A stretch of 64,000 nucleotides of DNA, from positions 87,744-151,743 of the forward strand of contig QZCP01000009.1 in the NCBI GenBank assembly GCA_003956705.1. The letters run 5' to 3'. A model generated the notes under the pieces. The model searched no databases and had not been told where the DNA came from. It saw nothing but the letters and a program-made list of their open reading frames with translations. Positions 26,005-39,612 of the stretch are shown here, one piece after another. Both the position numbers and the translations under genes were made by a program. The stretch's first letter is position 1, and every line of letters begins with the position of its first letter. The DNA comes from Brevipalpus yothersi (Eukaryota; Arthropoda; Arachnida; Trombidiformes; Tenuipalpidae).

Positions 26005-29000
26005 AGAGAGAAAAATTAGGCCCTCATTAATACAGAGAAGAGACACTGGAATGGAGATGCTGGTGTTGTTAAGATGAATCCACATCCTTGATCTTGATTA
26101 ACTGTAAAAGTGTTGCACAGTTAAAGGTGATGATCATAATCGAGTGAGATTGCTGATAACAAGTATGTTCTTCATTTCTTTTCTCTCGCTTTTTTTTACT
26201 CAGCTATGTGTATGTGTGCGTGTGTGTGTAATAGGCTGATAGGTGTACATTCTTGTAATAGAAATAGTATGCTAATTTTGTACAGTATTATCATCAAACA
26301 GTTAGTACCGTTTCCATATCCACCCACTTGCATTCTTTTGCATGCTTTCAGAAGACTAGACAAAATCAGATATGCATATATATTCATATTGCATAGATTT
26401 GCAGGAAAAGGGTTGAAATTTTAACCAACTTTTGTAAGTGTATGAGTGAAGAAGAGGAAGGAAAAAAAGTTGTGTGTGTTTGTTTGTTTTTTTCAGCTCA
26501 CTTGTGTGATGATGATTAAAATTATAATGAAAAATTTTTCTACTTACGCAATCGTTCCCATCTTTGATCAGAAAATCTTTGTGATTCTTCATCTTCCGGA
26601 ATGTGATAATTTATGTTAATGCATTGAGTTTGGGTTGGTGAAACATACGTTTCCACTGTGAAGCGATATGATGAAGAGTATAAGAGGAGGGGAAAACATA
26701 AAAAAAAGAAGACAAAAGAAAAGAAAAGAAAAAAAAACAATTAATTAATCTTGTTAAGTCATTCAATAAGATGCAATTGAACTCAGTCATTGTGGTTACT
26801 TTTTTTCCCATTCTCATCAAGTTACTGTTGAAGGATCGATCAAATCTAACTCGTTCTTGATTCCATCAGAATTCAAAACCAACCGATTGTGCCAATCATT
26901 GCAACTAGATTAATCTTCCGGAACAAACTTGAGTCAAACAAAATCCGTAAATATTGGATATTCGGAAACAAAGAGTAGATCAAAGAGAATTTGAGAGAAC
27001 TAAAATTCGACAGCAAGGTTATTGAATGGTGATAATTTTACATGAGAGATAATAAATTCTGATGATCGATTGTTAATATGTTTCATTGAAAGAATAGAGG
27101 AGAAGAATGTGTGTATGTGTGCGTGTGTGAGATAGAGAAAGAGATGAAGATGAAGATGAAGGAAGAAAAATTTTCGATTTAAAGATGAGTAACATTTTCT
27201 GTTTCACTTCCTTCTGAATGACTAAGGCCTCTCTCTCTATTATCGAAATTTTGTAGCTCTGTAGCTGTGAAAATAATCTTCCATTCAAGCATGATACAAT
27301 GATTTACAATTTCACTCTCGATCCTTCTCTTCCTCTCTTTCTCTCTCTCTCTCTCTTCTCTCATTCAAATGATGTAGATGATCAAATGAAAGAGGCAAGT
27401 GGGAATGAGAATACATGTTTACTAGCCAACCAAATACTCACAGTAAACCTTAAATACACTGCATCATGTAGATGTGATCAAGATTTAAAGGTCATTTACA
27501 TGCCGAAGGAGTGTTTCTTGGGGTGGGGGGAGAGTTGAGAGATAGGAAAAGAGAGGTTGGAATACAAGTGAAAATAGATGATCATCATAATTTTTTCATC
27601 TATCTCTCTCTCTCTCCCTTTAAATCACATCAGTGAGAGTAAATCCTATTTACTTGACTTGGATGCATCTTCTCTTGGTTCTTTTTTCTTCAAGGTAATA
27701 ATAATAATTCAAGTGGTTATGAAAAACACGCAACCATGGCGCAAATGATTGTATTCGGGAAAAAAATGGTCTCTCTCTCTCTCTCAAATTGATGTAGATT
27801 TTATTTACTTAAAGTGGAAACCCGACTCAAAGACCCTGTGTGCTATGTGTGTATGGCTGAATTAAAGTGGTTCCGATAATTGAATGTGATTAAGAGGAAA
27901 TTTTCGACAAGATTCACACAGAATTCTCATGAAAAGCCATCAAATCACCGTTAAGCTGAAAAAATTGGCTCAACTATGTTGATGGATATAGCTTGAGAGC
28001 ATCGAAAAAAGGTATGCAACACTATCATTTTGATGGTGTACAAGTTGATTGAAGATGGAAAATAACAGAGTTATTATCACCGGAAGAAGAATATCTTCTC
28101 AGTTACACCAGTTGGCTTGTCAATGTAGGCGTTTGATTCAAGGAATCAAGCAAAGCATATTCACAAGTTCATGCATATACAATTATCGATACCCAATTGA
28201 TTGTGTGTGGAAATATTTTTTCTACTACCTCAAAAACAAGGCACATCAAATGGTACGTAACACTAGAGGTTATGTATTGCTTCATCAGACTAATGGACTT
28301 TTGATTGTACATTCTGATCGTGCGAATGTTTGGATCGTTCGAACAATTTTTACTTTCAATTGAGCTGAATGATGGGGAATGAGAGCCCGGTGTCATGTGG
28401 TGCTATCGAGATCAAATGAACATCATCATGATCGTTAGTGATGAGAAATCAAGGCATTTGATAAGAAAAATAAGACCAGAGAAAGAGAAGAAAGAAAGAA
28501 AGACAACAAGGAAGAAATAAAAAAGTGAAAAATGATAGTAAAAACTTGAGGTCAAAAGCTATCAAATGAACCAAAAAACTGATGATTATTAATATTTGGA
28601 AGAAAATTCTCTTTCAAGTTGATCGAAAGTTATAATTTCATGAATGATTCAGAATACAAGAGGCAAGTGCAGTAGTGTTTCGAAGTCATGAATCAGCACA
28701 CATTGTTCAGTAGTGATTGGAGGATATTCTATTCGTTTATTAGGATTCATGATGCACTAAAGAATTCAAAATTTTCTCAGACTAATTAGCTTGAAATTAG
28801 GCAATCAAACAATGAAAATATTGTATTACAGAAGCACCGAGAATACATCTCTCAGCATTCCATGCGGGTGATTGAGTGGTAACAATTTGAGTCACTTGAT
28901 GATCAAATGTCGAATATATATTGAAATTGTTCTCATATATTGGACACTTAAATCCACTACTAATCCACCTTGAAAGCGAAGAAATGAACATAAGCCTCAT

Positions 29001-30587
29001 TGAAATCCATGAAAAATATACAAACACACAATATTTCGATTCACACAACACACAATTTCATAAGATGAATTTTTCAAGGACACAGTAATCTGAATTTAAC
29101 TAACAGTTGATGCAAAAAAAACTCGCTAGCATTGGTCAACAATTGAAGTTTGATCGAAAAAAAATAAATTCCTTTCATCATCATGAAGCTAAAATTTATT
29201 GACCGAAAAAGAACGCGAACGTCTCTTACTCATGAATTCTCAGCTTGTTAACCCTTTTCACTATCGTACTAATACTGATAGAATTCACATATATACACAC
29301 ACACAAACACACTCTTGGTATGTATACATGGACATAGAGGCAATCATGTCGCTTTGATTCGCTCGATTTGATTCGGTTTAAGGTAACCACAAATTCAATC
29401 GTGTTTTACCCTCTCTCTTCATCGATTGCAGGCTAACAATTCAGCAAGCCTTTTTGTGTGTATGTATGTGTGTATGAAGAGCTGCATGATAGCCAATGAT
29501 GAACGATCAACATACAAACATTCAGTGTATTTGAATATATTGGCCGTGATCATGAACAAGCTGGCCACATTGAGGTACAAATCGAATTGGAATTAAATCA
29601 TCTTCAGTTTGGAAAAAGAGTTAGAAACGATAGGGGATATTGCTTGAATACGTGCTAAGCGATGCTCAGATTTACATATTCTTTCTATTCTGATTGCTGA
29701 TGAACATAGTCAGCATTTGCCTGTTTTTGACCAGGAATTGGAATATGTATAGCCTAAGGGATGTAATTGGCTGCTTGCTCGACAACGAGAACAAGATCAG
29801 TTTTCAAACTGGAAATCGGTTTCTTTACTTTTTTTTCAACCTCCTCCAGAAGAGGAATAGAAGGAATCCATCGAAGGGTGACCTTTTTCATGAAGAAAGT
29901 ATCAAGTTTGGTAAGAAAAATTAAAAGCAGAAAACATCAGCAAAAGCAGAGGGAGAGAAAAGAGAAGTAAAGGACCTAAAATTCAAGTTCCCCGAAAATG
30001 GAAAATGATCATTTCGTTCACTCTTCCAATGGTAAGATTAAGAGAAAGAGAGAGAAAAAGAAGCGAATCATTTATAGAAGGTGAATTTTTTTTCTACTTA
30101 CCTGCCAGCAGGTAACTCTTCAGTCTAACTCTTGTAAAGTAAGCTCAGTTATGTGTGTGTGTGTTGCTTGAAATGAATCTATCTTGGGTAACATACGGTC
30201 AACGGTTATGTACATGTATGTGTGTGTGTAAGAGAATTTTTTTTCTCTCTCCGTTTACTTCATTATCTGATTTGAGTCTGTCAAAATTAGCATTTTTCTT
30301 AGCTATCTGTCCATCAGATAATGGAAATTATAAATACATATTACAGCCGATGAACAGAATCAAAATTTTAAGTATTGATCGTGCCTGAGGCGATAATGAT
30401 TCGATTTGTGTGCAAGTGCCTCACAAGACGCAAGATGATGATTATGCTTGACGGTTGAGAGGCATGCCAACGGCAATCGGGTTAAAGATCGATAATCGAA
30501 AATATATACTACAAAAAGAAGTTCACTTTCATCTGGAGAGAGAGAAGAAGGTGGAAATATTCATCTCTATCAATTTAACCATGAGAC

Positions 30588-30644
<57 letters not shown>

Positions 30645-33600
30645 GAAGAATGTAGAAAAAAATTTCACAACGATTGAGTAGAAGGTATTTATAGAGAGAG
30701 ACCTACAAGAATTGAATTGCCCAGAATGAGATAGAGGCCAGAATAGTGTGTAGTATTGGGTGATAGTTAATGAAACTGAATTCCGAAAGTCACTTCAACA
30801 GTATGTGTTCTTCAATTCTATCCTATTGTTTAGCCAATAAATTGAGCTTCTCTTTCTCTCCCTTTCTATTTGGGTGTGAGATGAATGGACATATACACAC
30901 TTACACAAAAGGTTCCTAGAGGAAGAGTTAGTATCATGCATCAAGTATACTCATTAAACTCCACATCATCTTGAAACAACAAGATGGGAGCAAGAGATGA
31001 AGCAAGAGTGAGAGAAGAAGGCCAAAACTGAGAGGTTAGATAAGATGGCAAAATTTGACTATGATTGTCATTCTATCGAACAGTGAGTGTGTATATTTCA
31101 AGATGACCTAATCTTTTATCTGATGTGGGTGGTTTGAGAGGAGGAAAAAAAATCGATGAGTAGATGTGAAGGATAGATGGATGTGAAAATCGAAAAAAAA
31201 GAGTAGTGTTCAAGATTTCCTCGAAATCATATAGTCTACAGAATAACCCTTTCTTTTTCCTCCTCCCACTTGAAGATGACCCAAAATGTTCATCTTCCAC
31301 TCTTTTGCATCGCTTGATTTTTTTTCTTTCAAATCAAAGTAGATAAATATATAATTCAAATTAATGATATACAGCAAAGGTTCAATCAAATCTCAAAACT
31401 ATCCCATCGGATATCCCATCCTGAGCCCATGCATATATAGTCTGTACGTAAGTGTTATTCAGTTTAGGTCATTCTAATCATTGGGTTTGGCCTGATATCT
31501 CTTCTGAAATACGCTTACAAACCTCGTTCTTAAAGCCTTTCAATCAAGCTTGTCTTCAATAACTATCGACTGATTTTGCGAATGGCCTTACATACACAGT
31601 CCATTCTTTTAATCAACCCTCAAATCAAACAGCTTGCTGTCATCCTGACCTGAACACGATACATTTATACAAGGTATATATGTGTGAATGTGTATGTGTG
31701 TCTCTTGTGATCATCCACAATATCAAGTCCATCAATTTTTATCGTCAGATAGACGGCTATACACCAAGCTACTGGCATTTGTTATCGACCAAGCGATGAT
31801 CGACAAGCCCCGATGAACGTTAGAATCAATGAAACAATAATAATAATCAATTCTATCACACACACACACAACCTATGCACTCTTGATGAAAGACCGTTAG
31901 CAATGGGTCACAATCAAAATTCAGGTTGGATATGTATCGTTTGTGTAAATAGTGGAACTATTATTTGCAAGTGCACTTGCTATTAATGAACAATCGATCA
32001 AGTGGAATCAAACATGAATCACTTATAGACCGAGTCCGCTTCATTAGCAACTTCATGGATTGTGGATTGGTATTTAAGTGAATCATTTTCAACGCAGAGC
32101 GGTACATTGATGCAGATGGTGTAACTTCCATAAACAGAGCGATTATTTGTGAACATATTTGCATCATAAGGTAAAGTTTTATCTGTATATGCTTGAGGCA
32201 TTCTTGTGTTTGTGTGTGTTGATTGCTTGCTTCACAATATAACTCAAGTGTGTGTAATTTACTGATGGAGGGTGACGAGAGAGGGAATGATGATGGGAAC
32301 TTCGGTTGGTCAAGTTGAATTGAATTTCACAACCTTTTTCTCTCTTCCGAGCCAAAGAAGAAGAGAAAAAAAGAAAAAGAATGAGAAGCTTGTCATTCTT
32401 CAGTTTCTGGGAAAGCAATATCACGAATTGGGACACCAATGATTTCTGATCTTTTGTTACATCGGAAGTGAAAAAAATACATGATCAGGCCAGATTCTTC
32501 GAGAGAGATTATTGAGAATTCCTGAGATTTCGATTAAATTTCGAGAGAATGAATTGAATGTGAAAAATTTGTCTTTTTTAATTGAAAAACTTTCCCAAAC
32601 TTTCCAGAATTCATTACTTTCATGTGACCACATTATATCATCGTTCAGTTGAGAAGTGAATGGGCAGTAAAAGCCACATAATTCTAGCAAATTGTTAACT
32701 AACAGATTAGGATAATTGATAAAAATCTTATGATTTCAATCGAGAACAGTTTCGTTTGTGTCTTTAACAATCATCCAATTATTCAGATAATCATTAGAAA
32801 GTTATTTCAGTTTGAGATGGTAGTCTATGATAAGATTTTCAGGAGCACATGTTAAAAGAGTCTGTGATTTTTAGTGATTATAATACAAATAGCTGTATGC
32901 AGATGATGAGAATATTCCAAAATATGTCTCAAGCAATTTCTTCAGGTCAAATATTGATGAGTTTCGTGACCAATGACTGTCAGACAAACTCAAGCAATCG
33001 GTCAGAAAATCATATTCCGTGCAGACAGATAGACACACACACACATATCGATATGGTAAGACGATTATGCCAATCATTTTCTAAGTATGTCTGATGAGCA
33101 TATCACGTAATCTAGCAATCAGATCAAGGAAAATATGAATCCTGGCCTGATCAATCCAAATCTTTATAAAATTCGAATATTAATAGCATCACAATGATTC
33201 ACTGAAATATGCATCAAGAGGAGAGAAGAGAAAGATCGATTTAGCGGGGTATTTAGACTCGAAGGGATAAAAAAGAAATCTGTTGCAAATTTAAACCAAA
33301 AAAATTTTCAAATCTTACACCTTATTCAACACAAGAATCGTTACCATCATGAAAAAAGTGTAAAATAGTGTATAACATCAATTGATTTAAATGTGATTTT
33401 GAAATCTAGCAATCTCAGAAAGTATGTAGGCTAACTTCACTCTGCTTTGGCTTATTGTTCTATTTTGATCTGGAATATTTGTGAAAAAATTCTCTTTTCA
33501 AGCAATTGAAATCGATCGATCAATAAAAAAGAATTTGCAATTGATAACCATTTTTTCATGTACATTGATTCATGTAGATTGATTCAGTGAATATTCAAAG

Positions 33601-35753
33601 TAACCAAAAATGAAGAAAGAACCTTTTCCTCTCTCTTTCTCTCTTCCTCTTCATCTCATCTTTCTCAATCATCATGCTCTCAATGCATCAAGTTATCACC
33701 CCAGAGGATGATATAACATTTTGAATAATTTGAATAAGTTACAATGAATTAGGATAAAAGATGACAAGAGTAGAGCATCTCTCTTTTCCCTCTTTCATTT
33801 CCAGGGTGTTCATTCGATTATCGTTGGAAACGATTGATTCTCTTCCTCTCTCTCTCTCTTGTGGTTGATGAGTGCTGAAGATGAGCTGTGAATGGAAATG
33901 TTCGCTTCATTTCAGCATCAATTATCATCCTTTAGCATAATCAGGTCAAGAGATGAGGATGAGCATCAGTCATCAAAGTCAAAAGAGGCAATGAAGGATC
34001 TAGAGGAACCAGCAGGGAGCATCACCAAAAGTATCAGCGTTGTGAGGGCAAAAAATGGACACTATTCGTTCAGGAGAGTAGATTGAAGGGTAAAAGTTGA
34101 TGAAAAGTGACAAAACTTGGTCAAAATAAAGGCAAATATCATGCAAGAGAGGGAGAGAGAGCATTCAAAAAGCCAAGATATGTCCAAGTTCAAGATATAT
34201 ACCAGATATAAAGTAGATCAAGGATTTTGAGGGGGCTAAAAATGAGCCCAACAGTCAAAAGTGGAGAAGAGGAAAAAAATCTCAAATGTAATCCGATAGA
34301 TTACAGATCTGATATGATGCGTTCGAGCTCGAAAATGTTCTAATACCAGAATCATTTGAAAGGATGAACTTTTTTTACAAGTAATGTTTGTTCTATGATT
34401 CAATAACGAGCCATCATCATCAGGTTTTCATCAGGTTTTTGACCGTCATACCACATGAGGATAAAGTGTTCACCAAAAAGTAAAATAAGATAAATTTTCC
34501 AGATATGAGTTGAACATCAGGCTAATTGGGCTCAAATTGTTCTGATTAGGGTTTTCAAAGAAGAAGGTGATGTGTTATGGTGAGATGAAAGTATGTGATA
34601 TATATGTATTTTCGAAAAGGATATGACATTGAAGCACCCACATTCTCACTCTCTCACAGCCTGTATAATCGTTTTGTAAGAGACAAAAACTTACGCACAC
34701 ACACACATACACTTGTATGTATATATACAAGCTCACACGTTCAGTGATTATGACAATTTTAACAAATATATTTCGGTTCATGCATATTTACCGAAAGCTT
34801 TGAAAGTGGATAAATGAGTAGGGAAAAAAGAGTGGATCTCATGAGCGGAGGTGGAAGAGAGATGCGCGTTCTGTGACTAAAATGGAATTCTTGAAATTTT
34901 TATTCTCTTTCACACAACTATATCTCCTACTGTTTTCGAACACTATCCATCCACCTTCTTCCACTTTGATATGCATGCAAACCGAAGAAGTATAAAATAG
35001 CGGTAAATGGTGTGTCTTATAAGGCAAATTAAACAAACGCGATAGCAATCGATTTATAAAGATGAAAGAGAGAGAGAGAGAGAAAAAAGAGATGGGATGC
35101 AATGAGTTCATTTTATGAGGAAAAATTAATGAAAGTGAATCAAGAAAGAGTAGAAGAAGAGGAGAAATGAATTTGGGTTCAAGTGATACGGAAGAGAGAG
35201 ATAAAAACACGTGAAGGTGCTGCGAGAAGTGAGAGGAGTTGATTTTAGAGAGTGTCAAAAATTGTCAAACATGGGACAACCGAACAAAAAAAAATAAAAC
35301 AGGTTAATATCGGCAAAGTTATGTCGGGCAAATGAGTAGTCATGATATGTACACACACACACACATGTACATACATATCACAATCATTATGATGATGATT
35401 CAAATTTTACAGTGAAAACAGATTTTCACTTAAGCAACCATCAAGGCAAACGTCAAAATGAATGTAATCAAATGGAAAATATCGTTGAACTGAATAGTTT
35501 GGGCTCTCTCTCTCTCTCTCTCTCTCTCTTTCATTCACAAACGATATTCTGTTTTATTTGACAATATTTTATCAACTATCATACAATCAATTTTATTTCC
35601 AACAATCTCTAAAGAGCCTCTTTGGCAAGTTGATTTGAAGTGAAATGATCATCGTTATCTATTCAATTGAGTATCACTTATGTCCAATGAGAGGAAGATG
35701 AAAAAAATTTGCAAAAAAGTCATCATAGTGACTGTTAGAGAAGAGAGAGAGAG

Positions 35754-35816
<63 letters not shown>

Positions 35817-37504
35817 TGTATGCCACCGGAAGAGGTGGACAAGATGTAAGTTTAAAATAATGAAAGAGTAGATGAGAAGCACCTCTTTGCAATTCAGTTA
35901 ACTACTATTATCATGATGATCGCTGATCAGTGGGCTCACTTTCATCATCAACACTCTTGACCAACGATCACAATTGAAATGGAAATGCTCTCTTGTGTAA
36001 TTAGATGCTATCGTTTCGGAACTTATCATCTTCTTAAGGCCTGAAAAACATAACAATGTGAAGTAACCAGCCAGATTAACATCAGAAGCCATGAACACAC
36101 ATTGACAGAATGAATGTTTCACTGAATAGTAAAACTGATTGAAGAGGATATTTGAAACTGAATGAGAAAAAGAGAGATTGAGATCAAGCTATTGAGAAGG
36201 TCCAGCAAAAGGAGGCGACTTTTGTTGGATTATTCAAAAGGATGAAGAGAGAGAGAAAGAGAAAGTATTCCTCTCATGTTTATATGCTGAGCGAAGGTGT
36301 AAGAAGATTTGAGGAAGGAATCGAGAGCGATCAAAATAGGTGGGAGATAGATGTGAGAATAAAATTGCATTGAAGTTTATCGGAAGTTGGGCATGGAAAC
36401 AGTTGAGATTACAATTCGATTCAATCAAAGAGATTTACTAACTCTCACACACACAGGGTGGAATGTGATCTTAACACCCATCAAATATGAATGGAATCAT
36501 AAGTTGTAATGAAAAAATTTTCTACTGATTTTGTATCACTTTTTTTGCATACCTTCCCTTTGATTGGTTCCAAAGAACCTTGCATAACGGAATAAGAATT
36601 TCGCAAGAACGCAAGAGCGGGAAAAGATGAGAGACATTCTTCGAAAAATAAACACAAATATAAATGCATCCTTCTTGTCAGTCATGATCATCATCATATT
36701 TATGTTAATATTAAGGGCTAGGAAATGACTGGAAAAAAGGTGGATATTGTTTTTTGTTGCATAATAATGATAACAAAAAGAAAAGAAAAACCGAAAAAAA
36801 GATGGAAGATCCATAAAGTGCCAAATAATAATCTGCTGCTGGTTAAACAAAAGATTCTTTTTTTCTTTTCTCTCTTATTTTCTTTTACCTTCCTCTTTCT
36901 CATACACACTTTTTTTCGTTCAGTCTCCTCTATTTCAACTTGAGTCACTGGAAAAATGGCTCTTTTCAACGTGAAAAACACACTAATAATTCAATCTTAT
37001 TATAAATTCAAGTCATGCAAACGAAATGATAGATTAAATCTCGTCTCGTCTCACCAACAGTTTGCATCATCAACGTTCATCTACTTGAAACGGAAACTTT
37101 TATAATCAAGATCAACAAGGTAAAAGATGAAGAGAGAGAGAGAGAGAGAGGAGGAAACGTTCCGAAAGAATTTGTTTTATGTAATCACAATCGGACTATG
37201 AGATGTATGCCCGAAAGATGGATAGAGTCAATTGTGTGACTTACTCACTCATCAGAATGATTTGCATAAATCCTCTCTCTTTCTCACTCTCTTTTGTCTC
37301 TCTCCATCAAGTGGAATGATGATTCATTCTAAATTGAGATTTTCTCACAAAGTATCTAACTTTAACAAACAAAACTAATTTTCTTTCTCTTTTAAATCTT
37401 CACTCACAGCCTTTCTCTCTCTATACAAGAGGAAATAGGCATAGATCGAGCAAATGAATGAATATTGAGTCCCCAAAAACACACACGAACTGATGGGATC
37501 GGCT

Positions 37505-37563
<59 letters not shown>

Positions 37564-38731
37564 TGATCCTTTCGAAAAAAATTGAGAAAAATACTCGAAT
37601 TCCATTCTTTATGTGTAGGATTATTCTATTGGCATGTTGTTTCAAATTCTTGAAAAGAATCAAGTGAGAGAGAGAAAGATTCCAAAAGAGTTGGGCACAA
37701 AAGCTCATGGGTGGAGGCAAACAGGGAGAGAGAGAGGAATGTATAAGTTGAATTGAAAGCAAATCAAAATGCTCACTAAAAACTTTGTGTTCAAAATCTG
37801 GTGCTGATTCATTTTAATCTGTTCGCCCAATTTCGCGGCCAAGTTCGTGACAGTGACGATGATGGACAAAGCCTGACAAACAATGACAAAATCGACACTC
37901 ACACACATATACACAAGTAACAGCTCAGCTGTTGTAACAATTTGATGGGAAAACCATTGAAAGCGGTCACTTTAATTGTACAACTGTATTCTGGTTGTTT
38001 GTCAGTACACATCCACAATCGTTTGCGATCATCGATGCGCTTCAACATATCGAATCGATCATGAACGTTTTTAGACAGTGACACATAGGATTGCCATTTG
38101 AAGAAGAGAGAGATAGACTCTATCATTAGAGATGTTTTGGTGGTGGGTTGATGAAGAGAAACGTGAGAGAATGGATAGGAAAAATTAAATGTCAACCACA
38201 AGTAAGTCAAAAGATTTAGGCTGGTGAAGCTGAGAACCGCTTTTTGATTATCGATTAGTTTTGGCTCTTGACACGATCAAAATAATTTCTAACTTGTCAA
38301 TCTTTTGAAGCTGTGATTTAGAACACCTAAAGTTACCTTATCAAGCACCATTATGGCCACAATCACTGTAATTGAATCAATGGAGCAAACGGATACATTT
38401 GATCAGCAATATTTGGCCACTATTATCATGAAACTTTCATGTATCTTTTCTCTATTTTCGTCTCATTCAGGGAATCACATATACACACACAGAATTGTGG
38501 AACTAATTTACGGTCTACATGTCACCAATAAACTTTGAACTCATTTCTCATGAATATTCTCTTGCGATACCCCCAACACTGTACTAAATATTACTGGATT
38601 CATGGAAAATTAGCAGGGCGTCGGAGAAATGTTGGTCTTTAAAATGTTGGGAAATGTTTGACCGTGTAAATGGAAACTTTTCCAAATGGTGCATGCTCAA
38701 GCATGTATTTTTGCATGAATTGCGAGGGAAA

Positions 38732-38815
<84 letters not shown>

Positions 38816-39572
38816 CGGAAGATGTTGCTCAGATTCTGATGAATGATTGTGGAGAAGCTACGAGAAAAAGTTGGACAAAACGTACCAACGTTACTGGGCT
38901 ACCAAAAAAAGTTAGCCCAATAACATCAAACACATTTTCTCACCGGGGTACATATTTTGTGGAAAATTTTTTATGGATCACTGGCTGGTGTTCGAACATT
39001 GGGTTCGTGTATATCATTATAAGGTGCAAAATTTTCTCATCCTTTTCCACTCACTTCATTGAAAAGTTTTCTCAATAACTGCAATCCTCCACAAACTAAC
39101 ACATACAAACACACTCACATGTTCATGTGTATATGTTCTCTTCACGGTTCCTTTTTTCTCATCTCTCTCATCATTATACTTTGCATTTTCTTTCTTTCTC
39201 TTTTTTTTCTCCTTATCCAATGCATTTTTCTTGAGCAATCTTCAACATTATCATCATCTCTCTCTCTCAAACTCTCAGCACATTCAGCTTCTTCCTACTG
39301 CATTCCTAGCTATCTTCTGATATTTTTCTTATTCTTTCATCTTCATCTCTTTTCCACTTTTGCCAGGATATAAGTTCTGACCAGTTTGGCAAGTTAATGT
39401 AGCGAGCCACTTACCACCTGAATGGCTCACAGCTTTTTTTACAGGTATAACTACTATACTATGTGTGTATATTTTCCTCTGCCCAAAACCTCGACTACAC
39501 CATACTAACATGTACTACCTTCACACTGAGTACTTGTTATTGGTTCAGCTTCTTCCTCTTCCTCTGCACTTG

Positions 39573-39612
<40 letters not shown>

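Noticed and set aside
35655..35892. Several overlapping Leu-Ser or Arg-Glu repeat proteins
   Set aside because: They are translations of a GA microsatellite in both strands and several frames. The same applies at 9535-9985, 37375-37762, 38654-38839, 48272-48484 and 48986-49332.
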